From contig CAXTVS010000004.1 of NCBI GenBank assembly GCA_964247735.1, positions 51,903 through 115,902 on the forward strand: a DNA stretch of 64,000 nt, in the 5' to 3' direction. Each line of letters begins with the position of its first letter. Within the stretch, counting starts at the first letter, position 1. The notes under the pieces are model-generated. The model was given only the letters and a program-made list of their open reading frames with translations, searched no databases and was not told the DNA's origin. Below, in pieces: positions 8,125-16,273 of the stretch. This DNA is from Lichenicola sp964247735. Lineage in GTDB: Bacteria; Pseudomonadota; Alphaproteobacteria; Acetobacterales; Acetobacteraceae. The translations under genes were made by a program, and so were the position numbers.

Positions 8125-8919
8125 ATGCCGGATCCGGGCCGCGGGTTGTTCTTCTTCCACAACCCGAAGGCCGGCGGCTCGTCCATCAACCGCGTGCTCG
8201 GGTCGCTGTTTCCGCCTGCCGCCCACAGCCCGCTGATCGAGAACACCGAGCGCGACCACCAGCGGCGCGCCGGAAACTACAGCGGGTTCCGCGGCTATCG
8301 CTACTACGCCGGCCACTACGGCAACGACATCTTCCAGGCGGTGGCGGACCGGCACGACCCGGTCAGCAACTTCCGCGACCCGGCCGCGCGCCTGCTGTCG
8401 CTCTACAACTTCTACCGGATCCAGGTCGCGCTTCCGGAGGATGCGGGCCCGCTGGACGACCTTTATCCGGTGGCGTTCGCCAAGCAGGTCGACTTCCACC
8501 GCTTCGTCTCGAGCGGGGATCCGCGGATCGAGATCCACACCCGCAACCACCATGTCCGGCAATTGACCAGCTCGGCCTGGGATCCCGGCAGCCGGGGCGA
8601 CCTTGCGGAAGCGACGGCCATGCTGGAGCGGATGCCGTGGTTCTTCGTCTGCGAGCACGCGCAGCGGTCGGAGCGCTGGGGAATGGCGGTGTTCGGCGAC
8701 CGCTTCCCGGCCATCCCGCGCGAGCGGGTGACCGGCGCGTCCGGTGGCGGGTTCGTTGCGGTCGACACGATCGCGCCGGAGACCCTGCGGGTGATCCGCG
8801 ACAAGAACACGCTCGATACCGCGTTGCACGCCCGCGCGGTGCGGCGCCTGCTGCGGCAGATGCGCGAGCGTCCGCGCTGGTGGCCGAGGCGCGTGCGCCG
8901 CTGGGCGAACCGCGCCTGA
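8125..8919 (+). CDS. sulfotransferase family-like protein
   Basis: A 264-residue protein with the two PAPS-binding signatures of sulfotransferases. The 5'-phosphosulfate loop is FFFHNPKAGGSSINRVL at the N-terminus (compare the HIPKTGGTS pattern). A 3'-phosphate loop reads FRDPAARLLSLYNFYR, about residue 85. Members transfer sulfate from PAPS to sugars or other hydroxyl or amine acceptors. The ATG at 8125 follows a GGAGACAGGAA ribosome site. The C-terminus is strongly basic (many Arg and Trp), which may bring it to the membrane. No PAPS synthesis gene and no obvious acceptor pathway is adjacent, so the acceptor is unknown. Confidence 0.75.
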   Translation: MPDPGRGLFFFHNPKAGGSSINRVLGSLFPPAAHSPLIENTERDHQRRAGNYSGFRGYRYYAGHYGNDIFQAVADRHDPVSNFRDPAARLLSLYNFYRIQVALPEDAGPLDDLYPVAFAKQVDFHRFVSSGDPRIEIHTRNHHVRQLTSSAWDPGSRGDLAEATAMLERMPWFFVCEHAQRSERWGMAVFGDRFPAIPRERVTGASGGGFVAVDTIAPETLRVIRDKNTLDTALHARAVRRLLRQMRERPRWWPRRVRRWANRA

Positions 8920-9005
8920 GGGGGAACCGGTCCCGGGGGTGGCTGTTACACGGTCCAGGCGGCAGCGGCGCATGGCCGTTTTGCTGGACCCGTCAGGAGC
9001 AGGCC

Positions 9006-9389
9006 ATGGAAGAACGCACGCAGCGGTTCATCGACGCCCTCGGGCAGCTCGAGGCGTCGAAGGATGCCGGTCCGATCGCGTCCCTGTTCGCAGAGGGCGC
9101 GGACGTGTCCAACCCGATGGTCAAGCACGAGTCCGAGGGGAAGGGCGGCGCCCACGAGTTCTGGAGCCGCTACCGCGCGAGCTTCGAGACGATCTCCTCG
9201 TCGTTCAAGAACATCGTCGACGGCCAGGACGTAGCCCTGCTGGAATGGGTCAGCGAGGGACGGATGAAGGGCGAGCCGATGCGCTACGGCGGCGTCAGCG
9301 TGCTGGAGTTCGGCGAAGGCGGCATCACCGCGTTCCGCACCTACTTCGACCCGACGCCGCTGACCGCAGTGCTGAGCGCGACCCCCTAG
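9006..9389 (+). CDS. SnoaL-like / NTF2-fold protein
   Basis: A small 127-residue protein of the NTF2-like superfamily. Helix-rich N-terminus (TQRFIDALGQLEASKDAGPIAS), then a beta-sheet half ending in the typical RTYFD motif (FRTYFDPTPL). Such proteins are small enzymes (cyclases, isomerases) or ligand-binding proteins, and the family alone does not give the reaction. The ATG follows a GGAGCAGG ribosome site. It lies 86 bp after the sulfotransferase-like gene and ends 7 bp from the convergent GT2 gene, with no room for a terminator. Confidence 0.75.
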   Translation: MEERTQRFIDALGQLEASKDAGPIASLFAEGADVSNPMVKHESEGKGGAHEFWSRYRASFETISSSFKNIVDGQDVALLEWVSEGRMKGEPMRYGGVSVLEFGEGGITAFRTYFDPTPLTAVLSATP

Positions 9390-9396
9390 CGGGAGC

Positions 9397-10173
9397 TCAG
9401 CGGGCGGTGGAGTCGACGGCCGCGTCCGCCCGCCCGCTCCGTTCTGGACGCCCGGCCCGGCGGACGTCGAGGCCGACACGGGCCAGGGTGCGCAGGATGT
9501 GCGATCCAGCGCGCAGGGTTCCCCTGAGGTTGCCGGCCACCTTGGACTGGCCGCTGATCCGGCGCCTGTAGGGTACCGAAACCTCCTGGATGCGCAGGCC
9601 CGCCGCCGCGGCGCGGATCTGCATCTCCAGGTTCCAGCCATAGGTCATCTCGCGCATGCCGAGGCGCTCGAGCACGTCGATCCGGATCGCGCGGAAGGCG
9701 CACATGTCGCGATAGCGGGTCCCGGTCATCAGCCCGACCGCGGCCCCGATGAGGTGCCCGGCCAGCACCTGGTGCAGGCCCATGCTGCCGGGCTCGCGTC
9801 CGGCGCGGCCGCGCAGGGCGAGCACGAAGTCGGCGCCGCCGTCCGCCACCGGACAGACGATCCGGGCTGCGAGCTCGCCGGCGTCGCTGCCGTCGCCGTC
9901 CAGGAACAGCACGATGTCCGCCCCCAGTGCCCGGGCCCGCTCGGCGCCGCTGAGGCAGGCCCGGCCGTAGCCGCGGCGGCGCTCGTGCAGCACCAAGGCT
10001 CCCGCCGCCTCGGCTTCCGCGACCGTGCCGTCGCGGCTGCCGCCGTCGACCACGATCACGTGCCCGATCAGGTCGCGGGGCAGGCGCTGGACGGTCGGGC
10101 CGATCGCGCCGCCCTCGTTCCACGCCGGGATGACGGCGGCGACGCGGACGGCGTCGTCGGTCGGCACCGTCAC
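9397..10173 (-). CDS. family 2 glycosyltransferase (DPM1-like)
   Basis: A 258-residue GT-A glycosyltransferase that probably moves a sugar from a nucleotide sugar to polyprenyl phosphate. It shows VAAVIPAWNEGGAIG at the N-terminus, IVVDGGSRDGT, the metal-binding FLDGDGSD and the acceptor-side region YGWNLEMQIRA. The GTG start at 10173 overlaps the stop of the radical SAM gene by 4 bp. It is the last gene of a four-gene coupled operon, where it may supply the lipid-linked sugar donor used by the polytopic transferase at 11228-12604 (inference). Confidence 0.88.
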   Translation of the reverse strand: MTVPTDDAVRVAAVIPAWNEGGAIGPTVQRLPRDLIGHVIVVDGGSRDGTVAEAEAAGALVLHERRRGYGRACLSGAERARALGADIVLFLDGDGSDAGELAARIVCPVADGGADFVLALRGRAGREPGSMGLHQVLAGHLIGAAVGLMTGTRYRDMCAFRAIRIDVLERLGMREMTYGWNLEMQIRAAAAGLRIQEVSVPYRRRISGQSKVAGNLRGTLRAGSHILRTLARVGLDVRRAGRPERSGRADAAVDSTAR

Positions 10174-11231
10174 AGGCTCCAGCGCAGGCCGCAGCCCTGG
10201 CAGGGCTTCGGCGGCACGTCGCCGAGCAGGCCGGTGCGGAAGTCGCGGTAGGCGTCGCCGTTCCAGATCTCGCGCAGCGTCTGCTGGGTGGCGTCGCCCA
10301 GGGTGTAGTTCGCGTAGCCGCGGGCGGAGAACGGCGCGATGCAGCAGGGCAGGGCGCGGCCGTGCGCGGTGAAGTACATCAGCGACCAAGGGCGCCGGCA
10401 CGTCGACCAGGGCTGGTCGCCGTCGGTATTGCGCAGGCTCATCCCGGGCTCGGTGGCCCCGGACGCGTCGAGGGTGACGCCGAGCTCCTGCCCGATCGCC
10501 TCGGCCGACGCGATCGCCGCCTGCTCTTCCGCCTGCGTCCGCTCGAATAGCGAGTTGTCCGCGCGCGCCATGCCGAAGCCGTCCTCGTCGAACACCAGGC
10601 GCTGCAGGTGCACCTCGCCCACCCCCATCTCGGCGGCCAGGCGCACGAAATCGGGCAACTGCAGCACCGTCTCCTTCAACCCCGTCAGCCACAGCGAGAC
10701 CCGTGGCGTGGCGGCGCCGGCGGAGCGCTGGAAGTCGGTGAACAGCCGCACGTCGCGGACGATGCGGTCGAAGAAGTCCTTGCCGCGCACCTGCTCGTAG
10801 GTGCGGGCGTCGGCGGCATCCAGCGACACCCGCATCTCGTCCAGCCCGGTGGCGACATACTCGGCGAACCGCGACGGCCTGAGCAGGGTGCCGTTGGTGT
10901 TGAACAGCACGTAGACGCCGCGCTCCTTGAGATAGCGCACCATGCGCGGCAGCTCGCGCACCAGCATCGGCTCGCCGACGCCGTGCAGCACCGCGCGCCT
11001 GAGGTCCGGCACTTGGTCGACGATGCGCGTGAACAGTTCCCAGCTCATGTCGGCCGGCGGTTCCAGCGTCTCGAAGGTGCGCGGACAGGTTTCGCACAGC
11101 AGGTTGCAGCGGTTGGTGACCTCCAGGTAAAGGCACACCGGCGGCGACAGGGCGTCCGACGCGCGCCCGGGCGCCACCTGCTCGAAGTAGCGCCGCGGGT
11201 CGATGGCGGCGGCCGGAACGGCGACGGTCAT
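10170..11231 (-). CDS. radical SAM protein with SPASM-like C-terminus
   Basis: A 353-residue radical SAM enzyme. Cys42, Cys46 and Cys49 form the CxxxCxxC cluster site (TNRCNLLCETCP), followed by the GGEP-like GVGEP and FNTNGTLL motifs of the TIM barrel. The C-terminal part has further cysteines (PCCIAPF and PCQGCG) around LGDATQQTLREIWNGDAYRD, the typical pre-SPASM pattern binding an auxiliary cluster. It sits between two glycosyltransferases and overlaps both by 4 bp, so it probably modifies a sugar or lipid carrier made by the same operon. The substrate is not identifiable. No peptide precursor gene was seen nearby, which argues against RiPP maturation. Confidence 0.85.
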   Translation of the reverse strand: MTVAVPAAAIDPRRYFEQVAPGRASDALSPPVCLYLEVTNRCNLLCETCPRTFETLEPPADMSWELFTRIVDQVPDLRRAVLHGVGEPMLVRELPRMVRYLKERGVYVLFNTNGTLLRPSRFAEYVATGLDEMRVSLDAADARTYEQVRGKDFFDRIVRDVRLFTDFQRSAGAATPRVSLWLTGLKETVLQLPDFVRLAAEMGVGEVHLQRLVFDEDGFGMARADNSLFERTQAEEQAAIASAEAIGQELGVTLDASGATEPGMSLRNTDGDQPWSTCRRPWSLMYFTAHGRALPCCIAPFSARGYANYTLGDATQQTLREIWNGDAYRDFRTGLLGDVPPKPCQGCGLRWSL

Positions 11232-12604
11232 GGGAGGTTCCTTGCGGACGGGGCGGCGGATGGGGCAACGAGCAGGGGAAACGGGCGAGCAGCCCGCCGT
11301 CGCAGGTCCAGCACCGCCAGCACGAGAGCCGGCGCGTAGACCAGGGACGGCCAAAGAAAGAACTCGTGCCAGGGGCTGAGGTAGAGCACGAGCGGTGCGA
11401 CCGACATCCAGATGACACAAGCGTAGGGCGCGATCACGCCGAACACACCGAGAAAGGGGAAGTACCAGGGGTAGTGCGGGCTCAGCAGCAGCATGACGGC
11501 CGCGGCCATCAGCCCGGCGGCGCCCGACGTGCGGACGATGTCGCGCCCCTGCCGGTCGCATGACCGGCGAGGCAGGGCGATCAGCAGCGCCCAGGTGCCG
11601 AGCCCGGCCGCGATCAGGACGACGTAGGCGCCGACCGACCAGGGCGGCAGCGTCGCGAGCCGGCCGAGGCCGGCCAGGATCCAGATGCCGCTGCCCCGGC
11701 TCAAGCCTTCCTCCGTCCCGTAGGCGGACAGGAAGCCGAACACCTTCGTCCCGACGTCGAGGTAGCAGCCGTAGAGCGCCACCATCGTCGCCGCCGCCGC
11801 GATCGGCATCCGCCACCGCCATGGCCGCCAGATCGCCGCTGCGATCACCACCGGCAGGAACTTGACCAGGATCGCCGCCCCGAACACCGCGCCCGCCAAT
11901 CCGTCGCGCCGCTTGCCGCGGCACAGCAGGGTCAGGGCGACCAGCCCGACCGCCAGGGCGTCCACGTGGCCGTTGCCGGCGAAGCACCACACCGCGAGCG
12001 GGTTCCAGGCGTAGACCAGCACACGCGCCGGCGGCAGGGCGGCCAGGCGCAGCAGGCGCCACAGGCACAGCACCGCCAGCGCCTCGCAGCCGACCATCGC
12101 CAGCCTGATTGACAGCGGGGTCTGCCCGATCCTTGCCATCAGGCGGAACAGCAGCTGGGCGGTGGGAGGATAGATGGTCGGGGCATAGTCGCGCCGGTTG
12201 ACGTGCGGGTAGATGGCGTCGTCGCGCAGGAACCTCAGCGCCGGGTCGGCCGGGATGTAGCGGTACGGGTTGATCCCGGCCTCCTGCACCCGCCCGTCCC
12301 AGACGTAGCGGTAGAGGTCGCTGGACAGGAACGGTGGTGCTGCCAGCACCGGCACGCGCAGCAGCAGCGCCACGGCGAGCACCAGCCAGAGCGTCCGGCG
12401 GTCGCCGCCGTCCCGGACCACGATCGCGCACGCCGCCAGGTAGCAGGCGGCGGCGGCGGCCAGCACGGCCACGAACAGGTTGACGCGCCCGATCGAGCCG
12501 ACGCTGACGCTGCCGGGGACGTGCAGCGCGAGGCCGCCCAGCACCTGCAGCAGCAGCAGGAAACCCAGCGCCGGCAGGCCTAGCCGGGTGGCCATCCGGC
12601 TCAT
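11228..12604 (-). CDS. polytopic glycosyltransferase, GT87/DUF2029-like
   Basis: A 458-residue inner-membrane protein with about ten to twelve hydrophobic helices and the GT-C-type loop features LSSDLYRYVWDGRVQEAGINPYRY and YPPTAQLLFRLMARIGQ. The acidic SSDLYRYVWDG loop after the first helices is where GT-C enzymes bind the polyprenyl-phosphate sugar. It most likely transfers a mannose- or arabinose-type sugar on the periplasmic face. It overlaps the radical SAM gene and the TIGR04282 gene by 4 bp each (ATGA), indicating one translationally coupled unit. Confidence 0.82.
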   Translation of the reverse strand: MSRMATRLGLPALGFLLLLQVLGGLALHVPGSVSVGSIGRVNLFVAVLAAAAACYLAACAIVVRDGGDRRTLWLVLAVALLLRVPVLAAPPFLSSDLYRYVWDGRVQEAGINPYRYIPADPALRFLRDDAIYPHVNRRDYAPTIYPPTAQLLFRLMARIGQTPLSIRLAMVGCEALAVLCLWRLLRLAALPPARVLVYAWNPLAVWCFAGNGHVDALAVGLVALTLLCRGKRRDGLAGAVFGAAILVKFLPVVIAAAIWRPWRWRMPIAAAATMVALYGCYLDVGTKVFGFLSAYGTEEGLSRGSGIWILAGLGRLATLPPWSVGAYVVLIAAGLGTWALLIALPRRSCDRQGRDIVRTSGAAGLMAAAVMLLLSPHYPWYFPFLGVFGVIAPYACVIWMSVAPLVLYLSPWHEFFLWPSLVYAPALVLAVLDLRRRAARPFPLLVAPSAAPSARNLP

Positions 12605-13338
12605 GCCGAGGCGAGGAGGGCGCGGACGCCGAGCCGGTCAATCGCCGCCCGGGTCGCAGGGGCCGGATAGCCGCCGTCGTCGCAGTCGAGCGCGTCCAGC
12701 AGGCGGCGCAGCGAGGCGCGGTCGTCGACGTCGAACCAGGGCGGCAGCTCGACCAGCTCCAGGCCGGCCGCAAGCGCCCGGTTCCGCGTCTGCGCCGCCA
12801 CGGCTGCCGTGCTCCAGTCGATGTCGGCGAACATGAAGGCGTGCGCCCGCTTCAGGCCAAGCAGGTAGTAGCCGCCATCCTCGGACGGTCCCAGCACCGC
12901 CCGGTCCCCCGGCCGCGCTAGCAGGACTGCCGCCTCGATCAGGAAGGCGGTGGGCAGGGTCGGGCCGTCGGAGTTGAGCACGCAGGCGGCGCCGTAGCCG
13001 TCGTCCAGCAGCGCCCTGGTTGCATGCAGCAGGCAGCGGCCGAAGCCACGGACCTCGCCTGGCATCCCGCCGCTGCCGTCCGCCAGCAGCAGCCGGGCTC
13101 CCGCCGCGAGGTGGCCGTCGAACAGGCCCTCCAGCCCGGCCGGTGCGTAGGCGACGTGCCCGTCGAGCGGCGCGTCGCGCGACGCCAGGGCGATGTTCTC
13201 GGTGGTGTCGCGCAGGAAGGCGGCGCCCAGGGCCGCAGCCGCGTCGGCCGGCACCGTCGGCACCAGCCGGGTCTTCGACCGGCCTGCCTGCGGCGCCTTC
13301 GCCATCACCGCGATGGCGCAGCGGGCGGACCGGTCCAT
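12601..13338 (-). CDS. TIGR04282-type transferase (rSAM/selenodomain-associated transferase 1)
   Basis: A 245-residue GT-A-fold nucleotidyl/glycosyl transferase of the TIGR04282 group, which curators call arsenosugar-biosynthesis glycosyltransferase because of its neighbours. It shows AVMAKAPQAGRSKTRL at the N-terminus, VLNSDGPTLP in the centre and the diagnostic GPSEDGGYYLLGL. The ATG at 13338 is preferred; an ATG at 13356 is possible. It is first of a four-gene operon with a polytopic transferase, a radical SAM protein and a GT2. A paralogue lies at 43893-44483 in the arsM locus. Its real substrate is unproven. Confidence 0.85.
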   Translation of the reverse strand: MDRSARCAIAVMAKAPQAGRSKTRLVPTVPADAAAALGAAFLRDTTENIALASRDAPLDGHVAYAPAGLEGLFDGHLAAGARLLLADGSGGMPGEVRGFGRCLLHATRALLDDGYGAACVLNSDGPTLPTAFLIEAAVLLARPGDRAVLGPSEDGGYYLLGLKRAHAFMFADIDWSTAAVAAQTRNRALAAGLELVELPPWFDVDDRASLRRLLDALDCDDGGYPAPATRAAIDRLGVRALLASA

Positions 13339-13554
13339 GGTCAGCGTCCGCCGCATTGGTCGACGATGCCCATGCGCCGCCTGTTCCGGCTTGCCGCCGC
13401 GGCGATACGGAATGCCGATCGCGGCAGCCGGCGAGGTGACGCGAGCGGGCAGCGGGCAGGGCCGGCACGCCCGCCTGACGAGGAACGATGCACGGCAATC
13501 CCGCAGCAGTTGAATGGACAGGCTGGACGCATCCGGTTGCCTTCGTCCCCAGGG

Positions 13555-13589
13555 CCGCAAGGGTTACACTCGATCCGGGACCCTTGCGG
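13555..13589. repeat. perfect 10-bp inverted repeat
   Basis: CCGCAAGGGT (13555-13564) and ACCCTTGCGG (13580-13589) are exact reverse complements separated by 15 nt. It lies about 220 bp upstream of the minus-strand operon and 180 bp upstream of the channel gene. It could be an RNA hairpin in a long leader or a regulator site. Confidence 0.6.
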
Positions 13590-13626
13590 TCGCCGCGTCG
13601 ACATCCTGCCCAGTAGCACATCCATT

Positions 13627-13652
13627 CGGCGGACCACCCGGGTTATCCGCCG
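13627..13652. promoter_or_regulatory. 26-bp interrupted palindrome, operator candidate
   Basis: CGGCGGA and TCCGCCG arms flank the central self-complementary ACCCGGGT, all sharing one symmetry axis at 13639.5. Only one pair of positions on each side (CC against TA) breaks the symmetry. Such extended dyads are typical of dimeric regulator binding sites. It sits 117 bp before the MscS-like start. Confidence 0.45.
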
Positions 13653-13769
13653 CCCGTGCGCGACCGGTTCGGCCGATGGCCGGATGCGGGCACCTGGGCC
13701 AGTATCCCGGGACGCCGGCGTTCGGCTCCGGCGGGACGATCCGGCATGGCGACCGGTGGAAGGCAGCGC

Positions 13770-15245
13770 ATGAGCATCGACCAGGCCCACCCGATCGCCT
13801 TGCTCCTGGCGGCGACGGCGCTGCTGCTGGTCGTCCTGGTGGTGCCGCGCCTGATCCGGCGCTGGCCGCTCTGGGCGCGGCTGCTGACGCGGATCGGCGC
13901 CTTCGTCGCCCTGACGGTGGCGGTGCAGGCGATCTTGGGCTCGCCGCTGCAGCCGCGCTTCGCGCTGCTCCCGACCAGCGAGCGCTTCTGGGCGCAACTG
14001 GTGGAGGCGAGCTGGTGGATCGCCGGCGCCGGGGCCGCGATCGGCCTGCTGCGGCTGTTCGTGGTGCTGGAGAACCGGCCGCGCGAGACTCGCATCATGT
14101 CCGACCTGCTGGCCGGGGCCGTGGTGGTCGCAACCGGCCTCGCGATCGTCAACTTCGCCTTTGCCGTGCCGATACGCGGCCTGCTCGCAACCTCCGGCGT
14201 GATCGCGATCGTGCTCGGCCTGGCGCTGCAGAGCACCCTGTCCGACGTGTTCTCCGGAATCGCGGTGGGGCTGGAGCGCCCCTACAAGGCGGGCGACCTC
14301 ATCTGGGTGGAGGGCGGGATCGAGGGCCACGTCATCCAGGTCAACTGGCGCTCGACGCAGATCGCCACCGGCGACGACAACGTCGCGGTGGTGCCCAACA
14401 GCGTGATCGCCAAGGCCCGGCTGGTGAACCGCAGCACGCCGACGGCGGTGCGCAGCGTCACCGTGTCGGTCAACCTGGACGCCGCCGTGCCGCCGGCGCG
14501 CTGCCTCGCCGTCCTGACCGCCGCGACTTGGTCCTGCAGCGTGATGCGCCTTGCGCCGGCGCCCGGCATCACCTGCACCGCCCTCGCCGGCGACGGCGGC
14601 CACTATGAGATCGAGTTCTTCATCGAGTCGAGCGCCGTTCTGGGAGCGGCGCGGACCGAACTGCTCGCGCAGGTGCACAGGCACCTGCGCCACGCCGGGA
14701 TTGCGCTGGCGGTTCCCGGGATCGCGGTTCCGCCGGCCTTGCCGATACCAAGCCTGAGCGCGCTGCTGGAAGGCTCCGACCTGTTCGGCGTCATCGACAC
14801 CGACGACCGCGAGCGCCTGGCCTCCTACTTCTCGCCCTGCTGGCTGCAGCCGAACGAGACGCTGATCCGGCAGGGCGACATGCCGGAGGCGATGTTCCTC
14901 CTCGCGTCCGGATCGGCCGCGATCACGGTGCAGCGCTCGAACGGCATCGAGGTGGTCCACCGCATGGGGCCAGGCGAAAGCATCGGGGCGATCGGCCTGA
15001 TCACCGGACAGCCCTACGCCGCCACCGCGACTGCGACCACGCCGCTGCAGGCGTACCGGATCGGCAGGAGCGACATCGCCATGGCGATCAAGGAGAAGCC
15101 GGACATGGCGACCGCGCTGGAAGCGCTGGCGAAGCGGGGGCAGGATGCGCTGCGACGCGACGTCGCGCACGACGACAGCGAGCCGGTGCGCCCGGACATG
15201 TTCCTGGGCCGGCTGCGCAACTTCCTGCACGTGCTTGCCAGCTGA
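13770..15245 (+). CDS. MscS-family channel with C-terminal cyclic-nucleotide-binding domain
   Basis: A 491-residue inner-membrane channel. Residues 1-170 are membrane helices ending in the MscS pore-lining helix (GVIAIVLGLALQSTLSDVFSGIAVG). The MscS beta-domain follows, and a CNB fold covers about residues 345-450. This is the bCNG architecture, in which ligand binding gates an MscS-like pore. The phosphate-binding cassette here reads GESIGAIGLITGQPYAATA. The family-typical Glu is Ala407 and the nucleotide-binding Arg is Tyr416, so normal cAMP/cGMP binding is doubtful. The ATG follows a GGAAGG ribosome site. Two inverted repeats lie upstream. Confidence 0.88.
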   Translation: MSIDQAHPIALLLAATALLLVVLVVPRLIRRWPLWARLLTRIGAFVALTVAVQAILGSPLQPRFALLPTSERFWAQLVEASWWIAGAGAAIGLLRLFVVLENRPRETRIMSDLLAGAVVVATGLAIVNFAFAVPIRGLLATSGVIAIVLGLALQSTLSDVFSGIAVGLERPYKAGDLIWVEGGIEGHVIQVNWRSTQIATGDDNVAVVPNSVIAKARLVNRSTPTAVRSVTVSVNLDAAVPPARCLAVLTAATWSCSVMRLAPAPGITCTALAGDGGHYEIEFFIESSAVLGAARTELLAQVHRHLRHAGIALAVPGIAVPPALPIPSLSALLEGSDLFGVIDTDDRERLASYFSPCWLQPNETLIRQGDMPEAMFLLASGSAAITVQRSNGIEVVHRMGPGESIGAIGLITGQPYAATATATTPLQAYRIGRSDIAMAIKEKPDMATALEALAKRGQDALRRDVAHDDSEPVRPDMFLGRLRNFLHVLAS

Positions 15246-15295
15246 CCGACGCCCCGGCGGCGGCTGCCTACCTGCCGATCCCTTGCCGGAACCCA

Positions 15296-15325
15296 TTGAC
15301 AACTCTGGTTCCTGCGACCGATAGA
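15296..15325 (+). promoter_or_regulatory. putative sigma-70 promoter of the small membrane protein gene
   Basis: A perfect TTGACA -35 box (15296-15301) is followed after 17-18 bp by a weak -10 (CGATAG or GATAGA). The gene at 15393 starts about 65 bp downstream. The -10 match is poor, so confidence is limited. Confidence 0.35.
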
Positions 15326-15392
15326 ACGGCTCGCGACGACGGTTCCGGCAGGCCCCCGGAACCGCCCAACGGCACGGGAACGCTTCATCGTC

Positions 15393-15683
15393 ATGCGCAG
15401 CCTCCTCGGCACCGGGACGCCCGGCCTGCATCCGCCGCTGACCATCGCCTGGCGTCACGCCTATGGCTACGCGTCCCCGGGCTACGGCTATCACCACGGC
15501 TTCGGCGGGGGCGGCAGCTGGATCGGCCACATGGTGGTGTCGTCGATCGTCCACGGCCTGATCTACGGCGTCATCTTCCGACTGCTGAGCCATCTCAGCC
15601 TCGGCGAGATGGTGCTGCTGGCGGTTCTCGTGATCGGCGGCCTCGTCATGTGGAACCGGAACAGGAGCTATCGCGGCTGGTAG
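15393..15683 (+). CDS. small membrane protein, unknown function
   Basis: A 96-residue protein not assigned to a family. The N-terminal third is rich in Tyr, His and Gly (WRHAYGYASPGYGYHHGFGGGGS). Two hydrophobic segments follow (about residues 44-66 and 70-86), with a short basic tail NRNRSYRGW. Probably an inner-membrane protein. A TTGACA-type promoter lies upstream and the MscS-like channel gene ends 147 bp before it. It could be a small envelope stress protein, but nothing in the sequence proves this. Confidence 0.55.
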   Translation: MRSLLGTGTPGLHPPLTIAWRHAYGYASPGYGYHHGFGGGGSWIGHMVVSSIVHGLIYGVIFRLLSHLSLGEMVLLAVLVIGGLVMWNRNRSYRGW

Positions 15684-15778
15684 AGGCGGTCGCGGCTGGA
15701 CAGCAACGGGACGCTCCATTAGGCAACCGCCTCGGATCCGGCGGCGTCGCGCGCGCCCGATCCATTCGGAGACACATC

Positions 15779-16060
15779 ATGCGGCTCGTTCGACTCGGGC
15801 TTATCGCGTCGCCGCTGCTGGCGGCGGGATGCGGCCATTCCGACCCCGGTACGCCGACCCTGACGGTGACCTGCAACGGCAGCCTGAGCCTGGCGGGTGC
15901 CGCAACCGTCACCGTGATGTCGGCACCCGGCGGCAACGGCGCGACGCTGAGCTTTCCCGACCCGGTCAACGTCGGGCAGACCGGCAGCCTGCCGGTTCCG
16001 GCCGGCCAGGCCTGCACGATCGCGCCCACCCTGTCGCCGCCGCCGAAGTCGGGCACCTGA
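15779..16060 (+). CDS. small putative lipoprotein
   Basis: A 93-residue exported protein. The signal peptide ends in a lipobox (LLAAGC) at about residue 18, so the mature protein would be acylated. The mature part is Thr/Ser/Pro rich with beta-strand character (TLTVTCNGSLSLAGAATVTVM) and contains two more cysteines that could form a disulfide. ATG preceded by GGAGACAC. No family recognised. It is one of four small envelope genes between the MscS-like channel and mucR. Confidence 0.6.
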   Translation: MRLVRLGLIASPLLAAGCGHSDPGTPTLTVTCNGSLSLAGAATVTVMSAPGGNGATLSFPDPVNVGQTGSLPVPAGQACTIAPTLSPPPKSGT

Positions 16061-16084
16061 GCGGCAGGCAGGGAACGCCGCCCG

Positions 16085-16273
16085 GTGCCGTTCGACAGCC
16101 TGCGCGTTCCGCCGGAACCCGACCCGCCGCGCCGGCAACAGGAGCCGGAGCGCGTGCTGACGGCGCGTGATCGGATCGTGTTCGCCGCGGTCGTGGTGCT
16201 GCTGGGCCTGATCACGCTGGCCAACTGCCGCATGCTGCTGGGCTACTGGCATGAAAGCTCATGGCATGGCTGA
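16085..16273 (+). CDS. small single-pass membrane protein
   Basis: A 62-residue frame starting at a GTG codon with a charged Pro/Arg-rich head and one membrane helix (IVFAAVVVLLGLITLANC). It overlaps the next small membrane frame at its end. No homology recognised and the ribosome site is weak, so its reality depends mainly on the clean membrane helix and its place in a run of small envelope genes. Confidence 0.4.
   Translation: MPFDSLRVPPEPDPPRRQQEPERVLTARDRIVFAAVVVLLGLITLANCRMLLGYWHESSWHG

Larger units (their letters stand above)
13339..13769. other. 431-bp divergent intergenic region
   Basis: No convincing gene is visible here; the open frames are shadows. It separates the TIGR04282 operon from the MscS-like gene and contains two strong inverted repeats listed separately (13555-13589 and 13627-13652). 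Its length is unusual for this compact genome. Confidence 0.6.
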
